Below the pieces are notes generated by a model. It was not told the origin of the DNA. It did no database searches and saw nothing but the letters and a program-made list of their open reading frames with translations. Below, one piece after another: positions 1-6,635 of a stretch of DNA of 6,635 nt. This stretch comes from OMOG01 sp041485845. GTDB lineage: Bacteria > Acidobacteriota > Terriglobia > Bryobacterales > Bryobacteraceae. Location of the stretch: the NCBI GenBank assembly GCA_041485845.1, contig JBGPKH010000516.1, positions 1-6,635 on the forward strand. The letters run 5' to 3'. The position numbers and the translations under genes are program-made. Within the stretch, counting starts at the first letter, position 1, and every line of letters starts with the position of its first letter.

Positions 1-2601
1 GAAGAAAAGGGCGTGGGCGGGGTTTCCCGCCTGCCTTTCTCGACCAAGATCCTGCTGGAAAACCTGCTCCGCTGCGAAGACGGACGCCGGGTTTCGGCAG
101 ACGACGTGACCTACGTGGCGGGCGGCGGGTCCGGATCCGGCTCCAAAGAAATCAGCTTTATGCCGGCGCGCGTGTTGCTCCAGGACTTCACCGGCGTCCC
201 GTGCGTGGTGGACCTGGCGGCCATGCGCGATGCCCTGGCCGCGATGGGCGCCGACCCCGGGCGCGCCAATCCCCTGATGCCCGCCGACCTGGTCATCGAT
301 CACAGCGTGCAGGTGGACCGCTTCGGGTCAGGCGACGCCTTCCAACTCAACGCCATCCTCGAATTCCAGCGCAATCGCGAGCGCTACATGCTGCTGCGCT
401 GGGGGCAAACCGCATTCCGTAATTTCCGCGTGGTGCCTCCCGATACTGGTATCGTCCACCAGGTGAATTTGGAATATCTGGCCTCGGTGGTATTCCGCAA
501 TAACCTTGCCAACACCGCCAGCGCGGCCGGCGGGCAGGCATATCCCGATTCGCTGGTGGGCACGGATTCCCACACCACCATGGTCAACGGCCTGGGCGTG
601 CTGGGATGGGGCGTGGGCGGAATCGAAGCCGAAGCCTGCATGCTCGGCCAGCCGGTGTCGATGCTGCTGCCGCCGGTGGTGGGCTTCAAGCTGCGCGGCA
701 AGCTTAACGAAGGCTGCACGGCCACCGACCTGGTCCTGACCATCACCCAGATGCTGCGCAAGAAGGGCGTGGTCGGAAAGTTCGTAGAGTTTTACGGAAC
801 CGGCCTGAGCGCCCTCAGCCTGGCCGACCGCGCCACCGTCGCCAACATGGCGCCCGAATACGGCGCCACGATGGGCTACTACCCGGTGGACCACGAAACG
901 CTGGAGTACCTCACGTTCACGAATCGGGCTCCGGACCTGATCGCCCTGGTGGAAGCCTATACCAAGGAGCAGGGCATTTTCCGCACGGACGCCACCGCGG
1001 ACCCGGTTTACGCCGACACGTTGGAGCTCGACCTCGCGACCGTGGCGCCCTCGATGGCCGGACCGAAGCGCCCGCAAGATCGCGTGGAACTGCCGAACGT
1101 CCGCCAAAACTTCCACGATGCGTTCCCCGGACCGAAGAAGAGCGTGCCCGCGCAGCTCAACGGCCAGACGACCGATGTGGAGAGCGGCGCGGTGGTGATC
1201 GCAGCCATCACCAGTTGCACCAACACCTCCAACCCGTCGGTGATGCTGGCCGCGGGCCTGCTCGCGAAGAAGGCCGTGGAGCGCGGTTTGCGGGTGAAGC
1301 CGTGGGTCAAGACGAGCCTGGCGCCGGGGTCCAAGGTGGTGATGGATTACTACCGCGAGGCCGGCCTGCTGCCGTACCTCGAACTGCTCAACTTCCACCT
1401 GGTGGGATTCGGATGCACCACGTGCATCGGCAACAGCGGTCCGCTGCCCGAGCCGGTGGCGGAAGCGGTGCAGAAGGGAAACCTGGTGGTGGCGGCCGTG
1501 CTGAGCGGCAACCGCAACTTCGAGGGCCGCATCAATTCCCTGGTGAAGGCCAACTACCTGGCCTCGCCGCCGCTGGTGGTGGCGTATGCGCTGGCGGGCA
1601 CCATGGACATTGACATAGCGAACGATCCGTTGGGCCTGGACGGGGGCGGACAGCCCGTCTACCTGCGCGACATCTGGCCTTCGAACGAGGAAGTGCAGCG
1701 CACGGTGCGCGATTCCGTCAACCGCGGTATGTTCGAGCACGAATACGCGCACGCCTTCGATGGCGACGCGAACTGGCAGACCATGCCGGTGCCCACGGGC
1801 GGCACCTTCCAGTGGGACGAGCGTTCCACCTATATTAAGAAGCCGCCCTACTTCGACCACATGGTGGACCCGGAGACGTCGGTGACGGATTTGCGCGGCA
1901 TGCGCGTGCTGGCGCTGCTGGGAGACTCGGTGACCACCGACCACATCTCGCCTGCCGGGTCGATCCCGAAGGACGGTCCGGCGGGGCGCTACCTGATTTC
2001 GCAAGGTGTCGCGCCGGGGGATTTCAACTCGTATGGCGCGCGCCGCGGCAATCACGAGGTGATGGTGCGGGGGACGCTGGCCAACATCCGTCTGCGCAAC
2101 CAGCTTGCGCCGGGAACGGAAGGCGGTTGGACGGTGCATCTGCCGGACGGCGCGCAGATGCCGATCTACGACGCGTCGATCGAATACCGGAAGGACGGGG
2201 TGCCGCTGGTGATTCTGGCGGGCAAGGAGTATGGATCGGGGTCGTCGCGCGACTGGGCGGCCAAGGGCGTGATGCTGCTGGGCGTGCGCGCGGTGATCGC
2301 GGAGAGCTTCGAACGGATACACCGCAGCAACCTCGTGGGGATGGGAGTGCTGCCGTTGCAGTTCCCGTCGGGCGAGAGTGCGGCGAGCCTGGGGCTGACG
2401 GGCAAGGAGACGTTCGACATTACGGGTGTGCGGGCGTCGCTGAACGGCGGCGGACGGAAGGCGGCTGTGCGGGCGGTGACGGATGACGGGTCGGAAGTCA
2501 GTTTCACCGCGGATGTGCGCGTGGACACTCCGCAGGAAGTGGAGTATTACCGGAATGGCGGAATACTACCGTATGTGCTGCGGCAGTTAGCGGGGGCGTG
2601 A
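1..2601 (+). CDS. acnA: Aconitate hydratase, AcnA type (5' end outside window)
   Basis: Cytoplasmic [4Fe-4S] enzyme that interconverts citrate and isocitrate via cis-aconitate in the TCA and glyoxylate cycles. The frame is open from base 1; the conserved motif SRLPFSTKILLENLLR begins within the first ten codons, so about 25-30 N-terminal residues are missing compared with E. coli AcnA (891 aa). Numbering from the GTG at 13: substrate-site motifs DHS at 96-98 and DSHTT at 185-189; cluster ligands Cys402 (ITSCTNTSNPS), Cys468 and Cys471 (GFGCTTCIGNSGP); SGNRNFEGR at 498-506; interdomain linker, then the swivel domain from about 640 (GDSVTTDHISPAGS) with the catalytic loop GSGSSRDW at 741-748. 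No key residue is missing and no frameshift is seen. A glycine/serine-rich stretch (about residues 37-44) occupies a variable N-terminal region. The length and the SRLP and GSGSSRDW motifs fit the AcnA/IRP1 class rather than AcnB. The receptor gene downstream converges on it, so they do not share an operon; the promoter is outside the window. Confidence 0.97.
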   Translation, partial: EEKGVGGVSRLPFSTKILLENLLRCEDGRRVSADDVTYVAGGGSGSGSKEISFMPARVLLQDFTGVPCVVDLAAMRDALAAMGADPGRANPLMPADLVIDHSVQVDRFGSGDAFQLNAILEFQRNRERYMLLRWGQTAFRNFRVVPPDTGIVHQVNLEYLASVVFRNNLANTASAAGGQAYPDSLVGTDSHTTMVNGLGVLGWGVGGIEAEACMLGQPVSMLLPPVVGFKLRGKLNEGCTATDLVLTITQMLRKKGVVGKFVEFYGTGLSALSLADRATVANMAPEYGATMGYYPVDHETLEYLTFTNRAPDLIALVEAYTKEQGIFRTDATADPVYADTLELDLATVAPSMAGPKRPQDRVELPNVRQNFHDAFPGPKKSVPAQLNGQTTDVESGAVVIAAITSCTNTSNPSVMLAAGLLAKKAVERGLRVKPWVKTSLAPGSKVVMDYYREAGLLPYLELLNFHLVGFGCTTCIGNSGPLPEPVAEAVQKGNLVVAAVLSGNRNFEGRINSLVKANYLASPPLVVAYALAGTMDIDIANDPLGLDGGGQPVYLRDIWPSNEEVQRTVRDSVNRGMFEHEYAHAFDGDANWQTMPVPTGGTFQWDERSTYIKKPPYFDHMVDPETSVTDLRGMRVLALLGDSVTTDHISPAGSIPKDGPAGRYLISQGVAPGDFNSYGARRGNHEVMVRGTLANIRLRNQLAPGTEGGWTVHLPDGAQMPIYDASIEYRKDGVPLVILAGKEYGSGSSRDWAAKGVMLLGVRAVIAESFERIHRSNLVGMGVLPLQFPSGESAASLGLTGKETFDITGVRASLNGGGRKAAVRAVTDDGSEVSFTADVRVDTPQEVEYYRNGGILPYVLRQLAGA

Positions 2602-2751
2602 AGGGCGGGGGCGGAGAGTTACGGCACTTGAAACCGATCAAGCCCAAGGACCACGAGGAAAACGCATGCTCGCGGGTCTCCTGCAAAGCTGAAGGCTGAC
2701 CGCTGATCGCGGAAAGCTCCCGTCCTCAAGATTTCAAGTATCCTTGGCTAT
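2602..2751. other. Intergenic region between convergent genes
   Basis: This gap separates the stop codons of the aconitase (+) and the receptor (-). I looked for a bidirectional or single intrinsic terminator and found none with a GC stem followed by a T-run on either strand. It contains a G-rich stretch just after the aconitase stop, a short heptamer array (2688-2718), and two long-range inverted repeats: ACTTGAAA at 2626-2633 with TTTCAAGT at 2732-2739, and AGCCCAAGGA at 2641-2650 with TCCTTGGCT at 2741-2749 (one bulged base). These cross rather than nest, so they do not make a simple hairpin. No credible small gene was seen. Confidence 0.7.
2688..2718. repeat. Degenerate 7-bp tandem repeat, consensus GCTGANN
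   Basis: Three consecutive 7-bp units share GCTGA followed by AG, CC and TC; a fourth unit reads GCGGAAA, and the next three bases are GCT, starting a partial fifth unit. The array is about 4.4 copies long and lies wholly between genes. Short heptamer arrays of this general kind occur between genes in some bacterial genomes, possibly including Solibacter-like Acidobacteriota (from memory, unchecked). With so few copies, chance cannot be excluded. Confidence 0.5.
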
Positions 2752-5700
2752 TTAGAACTCCACGCGCATCGTGAACTGGATCACGCGCGACAACCCGCGC
2801 TGCGTATCCAGCTTGCCGAAATTCGAGCTGGTCGGATCCAGGTTCGGACCCGAGAAGTTTGTGTGGTTGAGCGCATTCAGCAGGTCTACAGAGAAGCGAA
2901 CGTTGCCGCGCTCTTTGATGGGAAATGCCCGCTCTACTTTCAGATCCCAGTTGGTGATTCCCGGCTCCCGGAGTGCATCCAGCCGGCTGGGGAACACGCG
3001 GACATGGTAGGACCCGGGCGTGGCGGCAGAACGGCCCTCAAAACCCGTGAAGCCGGCCGGAACCGCACCCGTGCCGCGATACGCGATCGCCCCGTCGAAC
3101 CACTGGTGGATGTCCTTCGAATTCACCTCGTCATGCCGGAACAGCGAGGCGATATTGTCGATGTCCCCGTAGAAGAAGCGGTTGCCCCAATCGGTGGCGG
3201 GACCGGGTTGCCACTGGAATACCACCCCCGTGTTCCAGTTGCCCACCAGGTGGCTCACGAATCCCTGCTTCAACCATGTCCGTCCCTTGCCCCACGGCAA
3301 CTCGTACGTCCCGGTCCACGCGATCCGATGTGGGCGCACGTTATTGTTGAGCCGTTCCGAGGGCGCGGTGTCGAACTCGTTCTTCACCCAATCGGTCACG
3401 TAGCTGGAGGCCCAGGTATACATGAACGACGACGACAGACCCTTGGTGAAGCGGCGCTCCAGCAGCACCTGAAGATCGTGGTACTTGTTGTTGCCGCGCT
3501 TATCGCTGAAATTGTCGCCCGGGCGGATCCCGCTGGTGCTGCCCATGAAACCGTACGGGCGCAGCAATTGGTTCAGGCGGATGTTGGTTCCCGTGAAGAA
3601 TCCTTGCCCGTTCATGTAGTTGTAGAGGACCGGATTGGACGACTGGAGGGATGCCAGATTCTTGATGTTGAACGGATTCGGAACGTTGGTATTGAGCCGA
3701 TCGTCGTTGGCCTGGTTGCGGACGTTGCCGGTGGACCAGTATTGCTCCGGAAGCGCATCGATGCGGTAGCTGACCGGGATCAACGAATACGCGCCGTTGT
3801 AGGACACATCCAGCAGCAGGTTGCGCGCGACCTCCCGCTGGATCCCGATTCTCCAGCGATGCTGCAACGCCGGACGGTAATCCCAGGGCAGGGTGGTGGC
3901 GCCGCGGCCGACGCGGGCCATGGATCCGAGCGCGTTGCCCAATGGTTCGTTGAAGCGAGTGCCATCGCCGCGCACCGGGAATGGATCGGCGAGCATCGTC
4001 TTGCCGGCCGCGAGGTTCGCTACAGCCCCCAGGCCGCAGCAGAAGGTCAAGCCGCTGTCGTTGGAGATGGCCGTGCCGGTGTTCAAGCTGTAGCCGGTGG
4101 TGTCCGGCCGCGTGTTGCTCACGTTGAGCGTGTCGGAGTACATTCCCCAGCCCGCCCGCAACACCGTCTTCTGGTTGATCTGGTACACGGCGCCGAACTT
4201 GGGCAGGAAGGTGTGGGTCCCCTTGGTAGCCTTGTCGTAGCCGTTCTGGCCGAGGTACGTCGTACCGCCCAGGACCTTGAACTGGCTAACCTGCAGCTCG
4301 GGGCGCGGATTCGCCGCATATGCCGCCTGCACCAGGTCCGTGATCGGCTGTTTCAGGTCCGGCAGAAATACGGCGGCCAAGCCGCGGTTGTAACGCTCGG
4401 TGATTCCGCCCTCATACTCGTAGCGCAGCCCGATCTGGAAGCGGAGCCGGTTGCTGACGCGCCAGTCGTCCTGGAAGAACACCGCGTGCCGCGGATTCTG
4501 GAAGTAGTAGCTGCCGTTGGTGTCAATGCTGATGCCGGTGGGCATTCCCATCATGAACGCCGCCCATCCCAGACCGAAGCCGGAGCTGACGTTGTCGTTG
4601 TCGGCGCGCCGCATCCAACTGTTTCCGAAGTCGAATGAACCGGAGCTGTTGCCCGGTCCCAACGCGCCCCAATCGTTGCGCCGGGCCTGCCAGCCGTAAC
4701 GCCAGGTGTGGGCGCCGTGAATCGTCGTCATGGTCGCGTTGATCGCATACATGGTGCTCAGGCTGCCGACCACGGGGTAGCCGCCGCTGACGGTCTCCAT
4801 GCCGCTGATGCCGACGCGCGGCAGGGTATGGAAGTCGCCGGCGCGGGCGTCGAGATAAGAAGGCAGACCCACCTCGGTGGGTTTGTACTTAGTCTGCTCC
4901 GTGGCGCGGCTGCCTTCTTCGAAGCGGGAGAAGCCGGCGCTGAAGTCGAAGACGTTGCTCGGGCTGATCGTGAAGAGGTAGCCGAAGTTGATGCCTTTGT
5001 TGATGCGGGTCAGGCCGTTGGTGTGGAGCCCTCGGGCGGTTTCGTATGTCCAGTCGTATTCATCCGCCAGGCGGTCGTTCCACTGCCAGCGGAAGTTGAA
5101 GCGGCGCTTGTCCGACGGAATCACGTCGAATCGGTTCACGATCGAATTGAAGTTCTCGTTCTTGGGCATGGCGAACGCCAGGTAGTTGTTGGTGCCCTGC
5201 TCCGTCACCAGGCCCGGCACGTTGTTGGGGTTGGGGTACAGCTTCACGTACGCCTGATACATGGGGTTGAGAATGGGGATGCCGCGGTTGCCCGGGAACG
5301 GCGTGCGCACTACGTTGTTGCCGACCAGTGTGGCGCTGCGCGGATCGTAGATGGTATAGAGATTCGCGCCATTTGGAACGTTGAGCAGCGCCGAGAAGTC
5401 ACCCTGCCGTTCGGCCAGCGTGGGGACCGTTCGGTTGACATCGCTGGTGGTCTCCGCTTTGGCCTGCTTGATTCCGTTCCAGGTCACGGTCCAGAAGTAC
5501 TTGTCCTTGCCGTTGAGAATCTTCGGGATCCATACCGGACCCGAAGCGCTGAGGCCGTAATTATTCGAACGCCCGGTGGCCTGCTTCTGCGAGTCGGGCG
5601 AGATCTTGCCCCGACGTACCTGGTCTTCCCAGCTCAGCCGCGTGAAGTGTGGCGTCGCGTTCCAACGCTGCTGCCAGTGCTGGTCGAAGATCGCGCCATG

Positions 5701-6447
5701 CAGTCCGTTGGTGCCGGACTTCGAGACCACGTTGATCGCCGCACCAGACGTGAAGCCCTGGCTGGCGTCGAAGTTCGAAGTCTCCAGCTTGAATTCCGTG
5801 ATCGAGTCCGACGGAGGCACGAACCCCACCCGGCGTCCGGTGCCGGTCACCGACATCCCGTCCATGGAGTACTCGTTCTGCCCCACGCCGCCATTTGCGT
5901 TGAACCCTGACGTACCGCCGTTGTCGAACGGACGGCGGTACTCCGGCTGCCCCGTCCATTGCATCCCTGGAGCGAGCGCCGTGAGCGCGAACGGGTTCAG
6001 GTCGGAAAAGGGCAGATTGACCAATTGCCGCTGGTCGAGCACCCGCCCGCCGCTGGCGGTAGTGGTTTCCAGCAGCGGCGCTTCCGCGGTCACCGTGACG
6101 GTCTCCGCCAGTCCGCCGACTTCGAGCGTCATCGGAATATCCAGCTTGGTGCCCACCGGCAATTCAATGCCGCTGCGCACGATGCGTTTAAAGCCGGCCG
6201 CCTCCACCGTCACCCGGTACGTGGAAGGTTCCAGGAAGTTGACTTCGTAATAGCCAGTGTCATTGGTCGAGACGCTGCGCGCCTCGTTGGTGAGTGTGTT
6301 GGCAACTGTCACCTTCGCGCCGGCGACCACAGCGCCCGACGCATCGCCGATCCGGCCGGTGATGCTTCCCCGCGCTTCCTGGGCATAAGCAGGGCCGGAC
6401 CAGGCTATCAGGCACAAGACGGACACGGCAAGAGTTTTCTGCGACAT
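2752..6447 (-). CDS. TonB-dependent receptor, Oar-like, with N-terminal carboxypeptidase-regulatory-like domain
   Basis: Predicted outer-membrane active transporter (1231 aa) that would import an unknown substrate using TonB-ExbBD energy. The ATG at 6447 is followed by a signal peptide: MSQKT, a hydrophobic core, and a cleavage site AYA|QE after residue 22. Residues about 26-110 form a CNA-B/CarboxypepD_reg-like beta-sandwich (GSITGRIGDASGAVVAGAKV, then TGYYEVNFLEPSTYRVTVEAAGF). ETVTVTA at 115-121 resembles a TonB box. The plug spans about 125-245, with the family hallmarks YSMDGM (193-198) and GAAINVVSKSGTNGLHG (235-251). The remainder is beta-barrel rich in aromatic residues, ending with LREPGITNWDLKVERAFPI, LLNALNHTNFSGP and the C-terminal phenylalanine of QFTMRVEF, typical of barrel insertion signals. 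The length is at the upper end for Oar-like proteins. The only cysteines in the mature protein are an adjacent pair at 803-804. No SusD-like partner or enzyme gene lies nearby, so the substrate cannot be inferred. The reading frame is intact throughout. Confidence 0.95.
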   Translation of the reverse strand: MSQKTLAVSVLCLIAWSGPAYAQEARGSITGRIGDASGAVVAGAKVTVANTLTNEARSVSTNDTGYYEVNFLEPSTYRVTVEAAGFKRIVRSGIELPVGTKLDIPMTLEVGGLAETVTVTAEAPLLETTTASGGRVLDQRQLVNLPFSDLNPFALTALAPGMQWTGQPEYRRPFDNGGTSGFNANGGVGQNEYSMDGMSVTGTGRRVGFVPPSDSITEFKLETSNFDASQGFTSGAAINVVSKSGTNGLHGAIFDQHWQQRWNATPHFTRLSWEDQVRRGKISPDSQKQATGRSNNYGLSASGPVWIPKILNGKDKYFWTVTWNGIKQAKAETTSDVNRTVPTLAERQGDFSALLNVPNGANLYTIYDPRSATLVGNNVVRTPFPGNRGIPILNPMYQAYVKLYPNPNNVPGLVTEQGTNNYLAFAMPKNENFNSIVNRFDVIPSDKRRFNFRWQWNDRLADEYDWTYETARGLHTNGLTRINKGINFGYLFTISPSNVFDFSAGFSRFEEGSRATEQTKYKPTEVGLPSYLDARAGDFHTLPRVGISGMETVSGGYPVVGSLSTMYAINATMTTIHGAHTWRYGWQARRNDWGALGPGNSSGSFDFGNSWMRRADNDNVSSGFGLGWAAFMMGMPTGISIDTNGSYYFQNPRHAVFFQDDWRVSNRLRFQIGLRYEYEGGITERYNRGLAAVFLPDLKQPITDLVQAAYAANPRPELQVSQFKVLGGTTYLGQNGYDKATKGTHTFLPKFGAVYQINQKTVLRAGWGMYSDTLNVSNTRPDTTGYSLNTGTAISNDSGLTFCCGLGAVANLAAGKTMLADPFPVRGDGTRFNEPLGNALGSMARVGRGATTLPWDYRPALQHRWRIGIQREVARNLLLDVSYNGAYSLIPVSYRIDALPEQYWSTGNVRNQANDDRLNTNVPNPFNIKNLASLQSSNPVLYNYMNGQGFFTGTNIRLNQLLRPYGFMGSTSGIRPGDNFSDKRGNNKYHDLQVLLERRFTKGLSSSFMYTWASSYVTDWVKNEFDTAPSERLNNNVRPHRIAWTGTYELPWGKGRTWLKQGFVSHLVGNWNTGVVFQWQPGPATDWGNRFFYGDIDNIASLFRHDEVNSKDIHQWFDGAIAYRGTGAVPAGFTGFEGRSAATPGSYHVRVFPSRLDALREPGITNWDLKVERAFPIKERGNVRFSVDLLNALNHTNFSGPNLDPTSSNFGKLDTQRGLSRVIQFTMRVEF

Positions 6448-6453
6448 GGCAAT

Positions 6454-6462
6454 TCACCCCTT
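6454..6462 (-). promoter_or_regulatory. Ribosome binding site of the TonB-dependent receptor
   Basis: On the minus strand AAGGGGTGA stands six bases before the ATG at 6447. It matches the anti-Shine-Dalgarno complement AAGGAGGTGA closely, and supports this start, which also begins directly with a signal peptide. Two of its bases (6461-6462) are shared with the neighbouring palindrome. Confidence 0.8.
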
Positions 6463-6470
6463 GTATACAA
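6461..6470. promoter_or_regulatory. Perfect 10-bp palindrome TTGTATACAA, candidate operator
   Basis: The site reads identically on both strands and overlaps the first two bases of the receptor's Shine-Dalgarno sequence, within its untranslated leader. The shape (TNGTATACNA) resembles operators of FadR/VanR-type GntR-family repressors, which is family knowledge applied by analogy. A protein bound here could block transcription elongation or initiation. No regulator gene is visible in the window, and the assignment is tentative. Confidence 0.4.
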
Positions 6471-6501
6471 CGCTCATTTCCCCGTACCTGGAAGTGGGGA
6501 T

Positions 6502-6508
6502 AGTATAC
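6502..6508 (-). promoter_or_regulatory. Candidate -10 element overlapping a second GTATAC palindrome
   Basis: The minus strand reads TATACT (6502-6507), five of six matches to the sigma-70 -10 consensus, about 55 bases before the receptor start codon. No good -35 hexamer was found 16-18 bases further upstream. The same bases carry GTATAC (6503-6508), the core of the palindrome at 6461-6470, and the two centres are 40 bp apart. It could be a promoter, an operator or both. Confidence 0.3.
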
Positions 6509-6593
6509 AGCAACCGGTGAACGGAAGATAGGACCATGCCGTCTTAAACTGCGATTCAGACAGTGGGGGAGGGCGGCGGGAGGGATCAGCGCG

Positions 6594-6635
6594 GTGAAAA
6601 CGGCAGCGGCGAACAACGAGTCGGCAGAAGTGGTC
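6594..6635 (+). CDS. Possible start of a divergent gene (3' end outside window)
   Basis: A GTG at 6594 opens a frame that reads MKTAAANNESAEVV to the window edge with no stop. It is preceded by GGGAGGG at 6578-6584, nine bases upstream, a plausible ribosome binding site. It would be divergent from the TonB-dependent receptor, with 146 bases between the two start codons. Fourteen codons are too few to recognise a family, and in GC-rich DNA a frame this short is easily open by chance. No clear sigma-70 promoter was found for it. Confidence 0.3.
   Translation, partial: MKTAAANNESAEVV

Noticed and set aside
13..15. GTG at 13 as the true start of the aconitase
   Set aside because: It falls inside the conserved N-terminal region and the frame is open to base 1, so the real start is upstream of the window.
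328..2322. A 664-codon open frame on the minus strand inside the aconitase gene
   Set aside because: It is antisense to a strongly conserved enzyme and its translation is rich in His, Arg and Gln without recognisable domains, as expected of a shadow frame in GC-rich coding DNA.
2700..2712. Small hairpin CCGC-TGATC-GCGG as a terminator
   Set aside because: The stem is only four base pairs, no T-run follows on either strand, and it falls inside the heptamer array.
2863..4638. A 591-codon plus-strand open frame opposite the receptor gene
   Set aside because: The minus-strand receptor reads cleanly through the same DNA with family motifs, while this frame gives a low-complexity Val/Arg/Ala-rich product with no domain.
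4708..5910. A 400-codon plus-strand open frame opposite the receptor gene
   Set aside because: Same reasoning: shadow of the receptor frame, repetitive Arg/Val/Gly composition, no family resemblance.
6412..6414. Cys12 of the receptor signal peptide as a lipoprotein attachment site
   Set aside because: The preceding residues SVL do not fit a lipobox, and a standard signal peptidase I site (AYA|QE) follows ten residues later.
6536..6547. ATG at 6536 as the start of a divergent gene
   Set aside because: The frame hits a TAA stop after three codons.

Overview
This window looks like a chromosomal segment from a GC-rich Gram-negative bacterium, most likely an Acidobacteriota member of the Solibacter/Bryobacter type. 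The assignment rests on a very large TonB-dependent receptor with an N-terminal carboxypeptidase-regulatory-like (CNA-B type) domain, a family greatly expanded in that phylum, next to a bacterial AcnA-type aconitase. It is inference from family knowledge; no search was run.

Layout. Positions 1-2601 (+) hold an aconitate hydratase gene whose first roughly 25-30 codons lie outside the window. All three iron-sulfur cysteines and the C-terminal swivel-domain active-site motif are present. Positions 2602-2751 form a 150-base gap between convergent genes. It has no convincing intrinsic terminator but does contain a short degenerate 7-bp tandem repeat and some inverted repeats. Positions 2752-6447 (-) encode a complete 1231-residue outer-membrane TonB-dependent receptor with signal peptide, CNA-B-like domain, TonB-box-like segment, plug and long beta-barrel. 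Positions 6448-6593 are its leader and upstream region, with a strong Shine-Dalgarno sequence, a perfect 10-bp palindrome overlapping it, and a second GTATAC palindrome centred exactly 40 bp further upstream. From 6594 to the window end an open frame preceded by a GGGAGGG motif could be the first 14 codons of a divergent gene.

The two full-size genes point toward each other and have no evident functional link: one is a TCA-cycle enzyme, the other a surface transporter of unknown substrate. I see no mobile element, CRISPR array, tRNA or rRNA, and nothing that amounts to a new multi-gene system. The items most worth a second look are the paired GTATAC palindromes upstream of the receptor, the heptamer array between the genes, and a lone adjacent cysteine pair in the receptor barrel.
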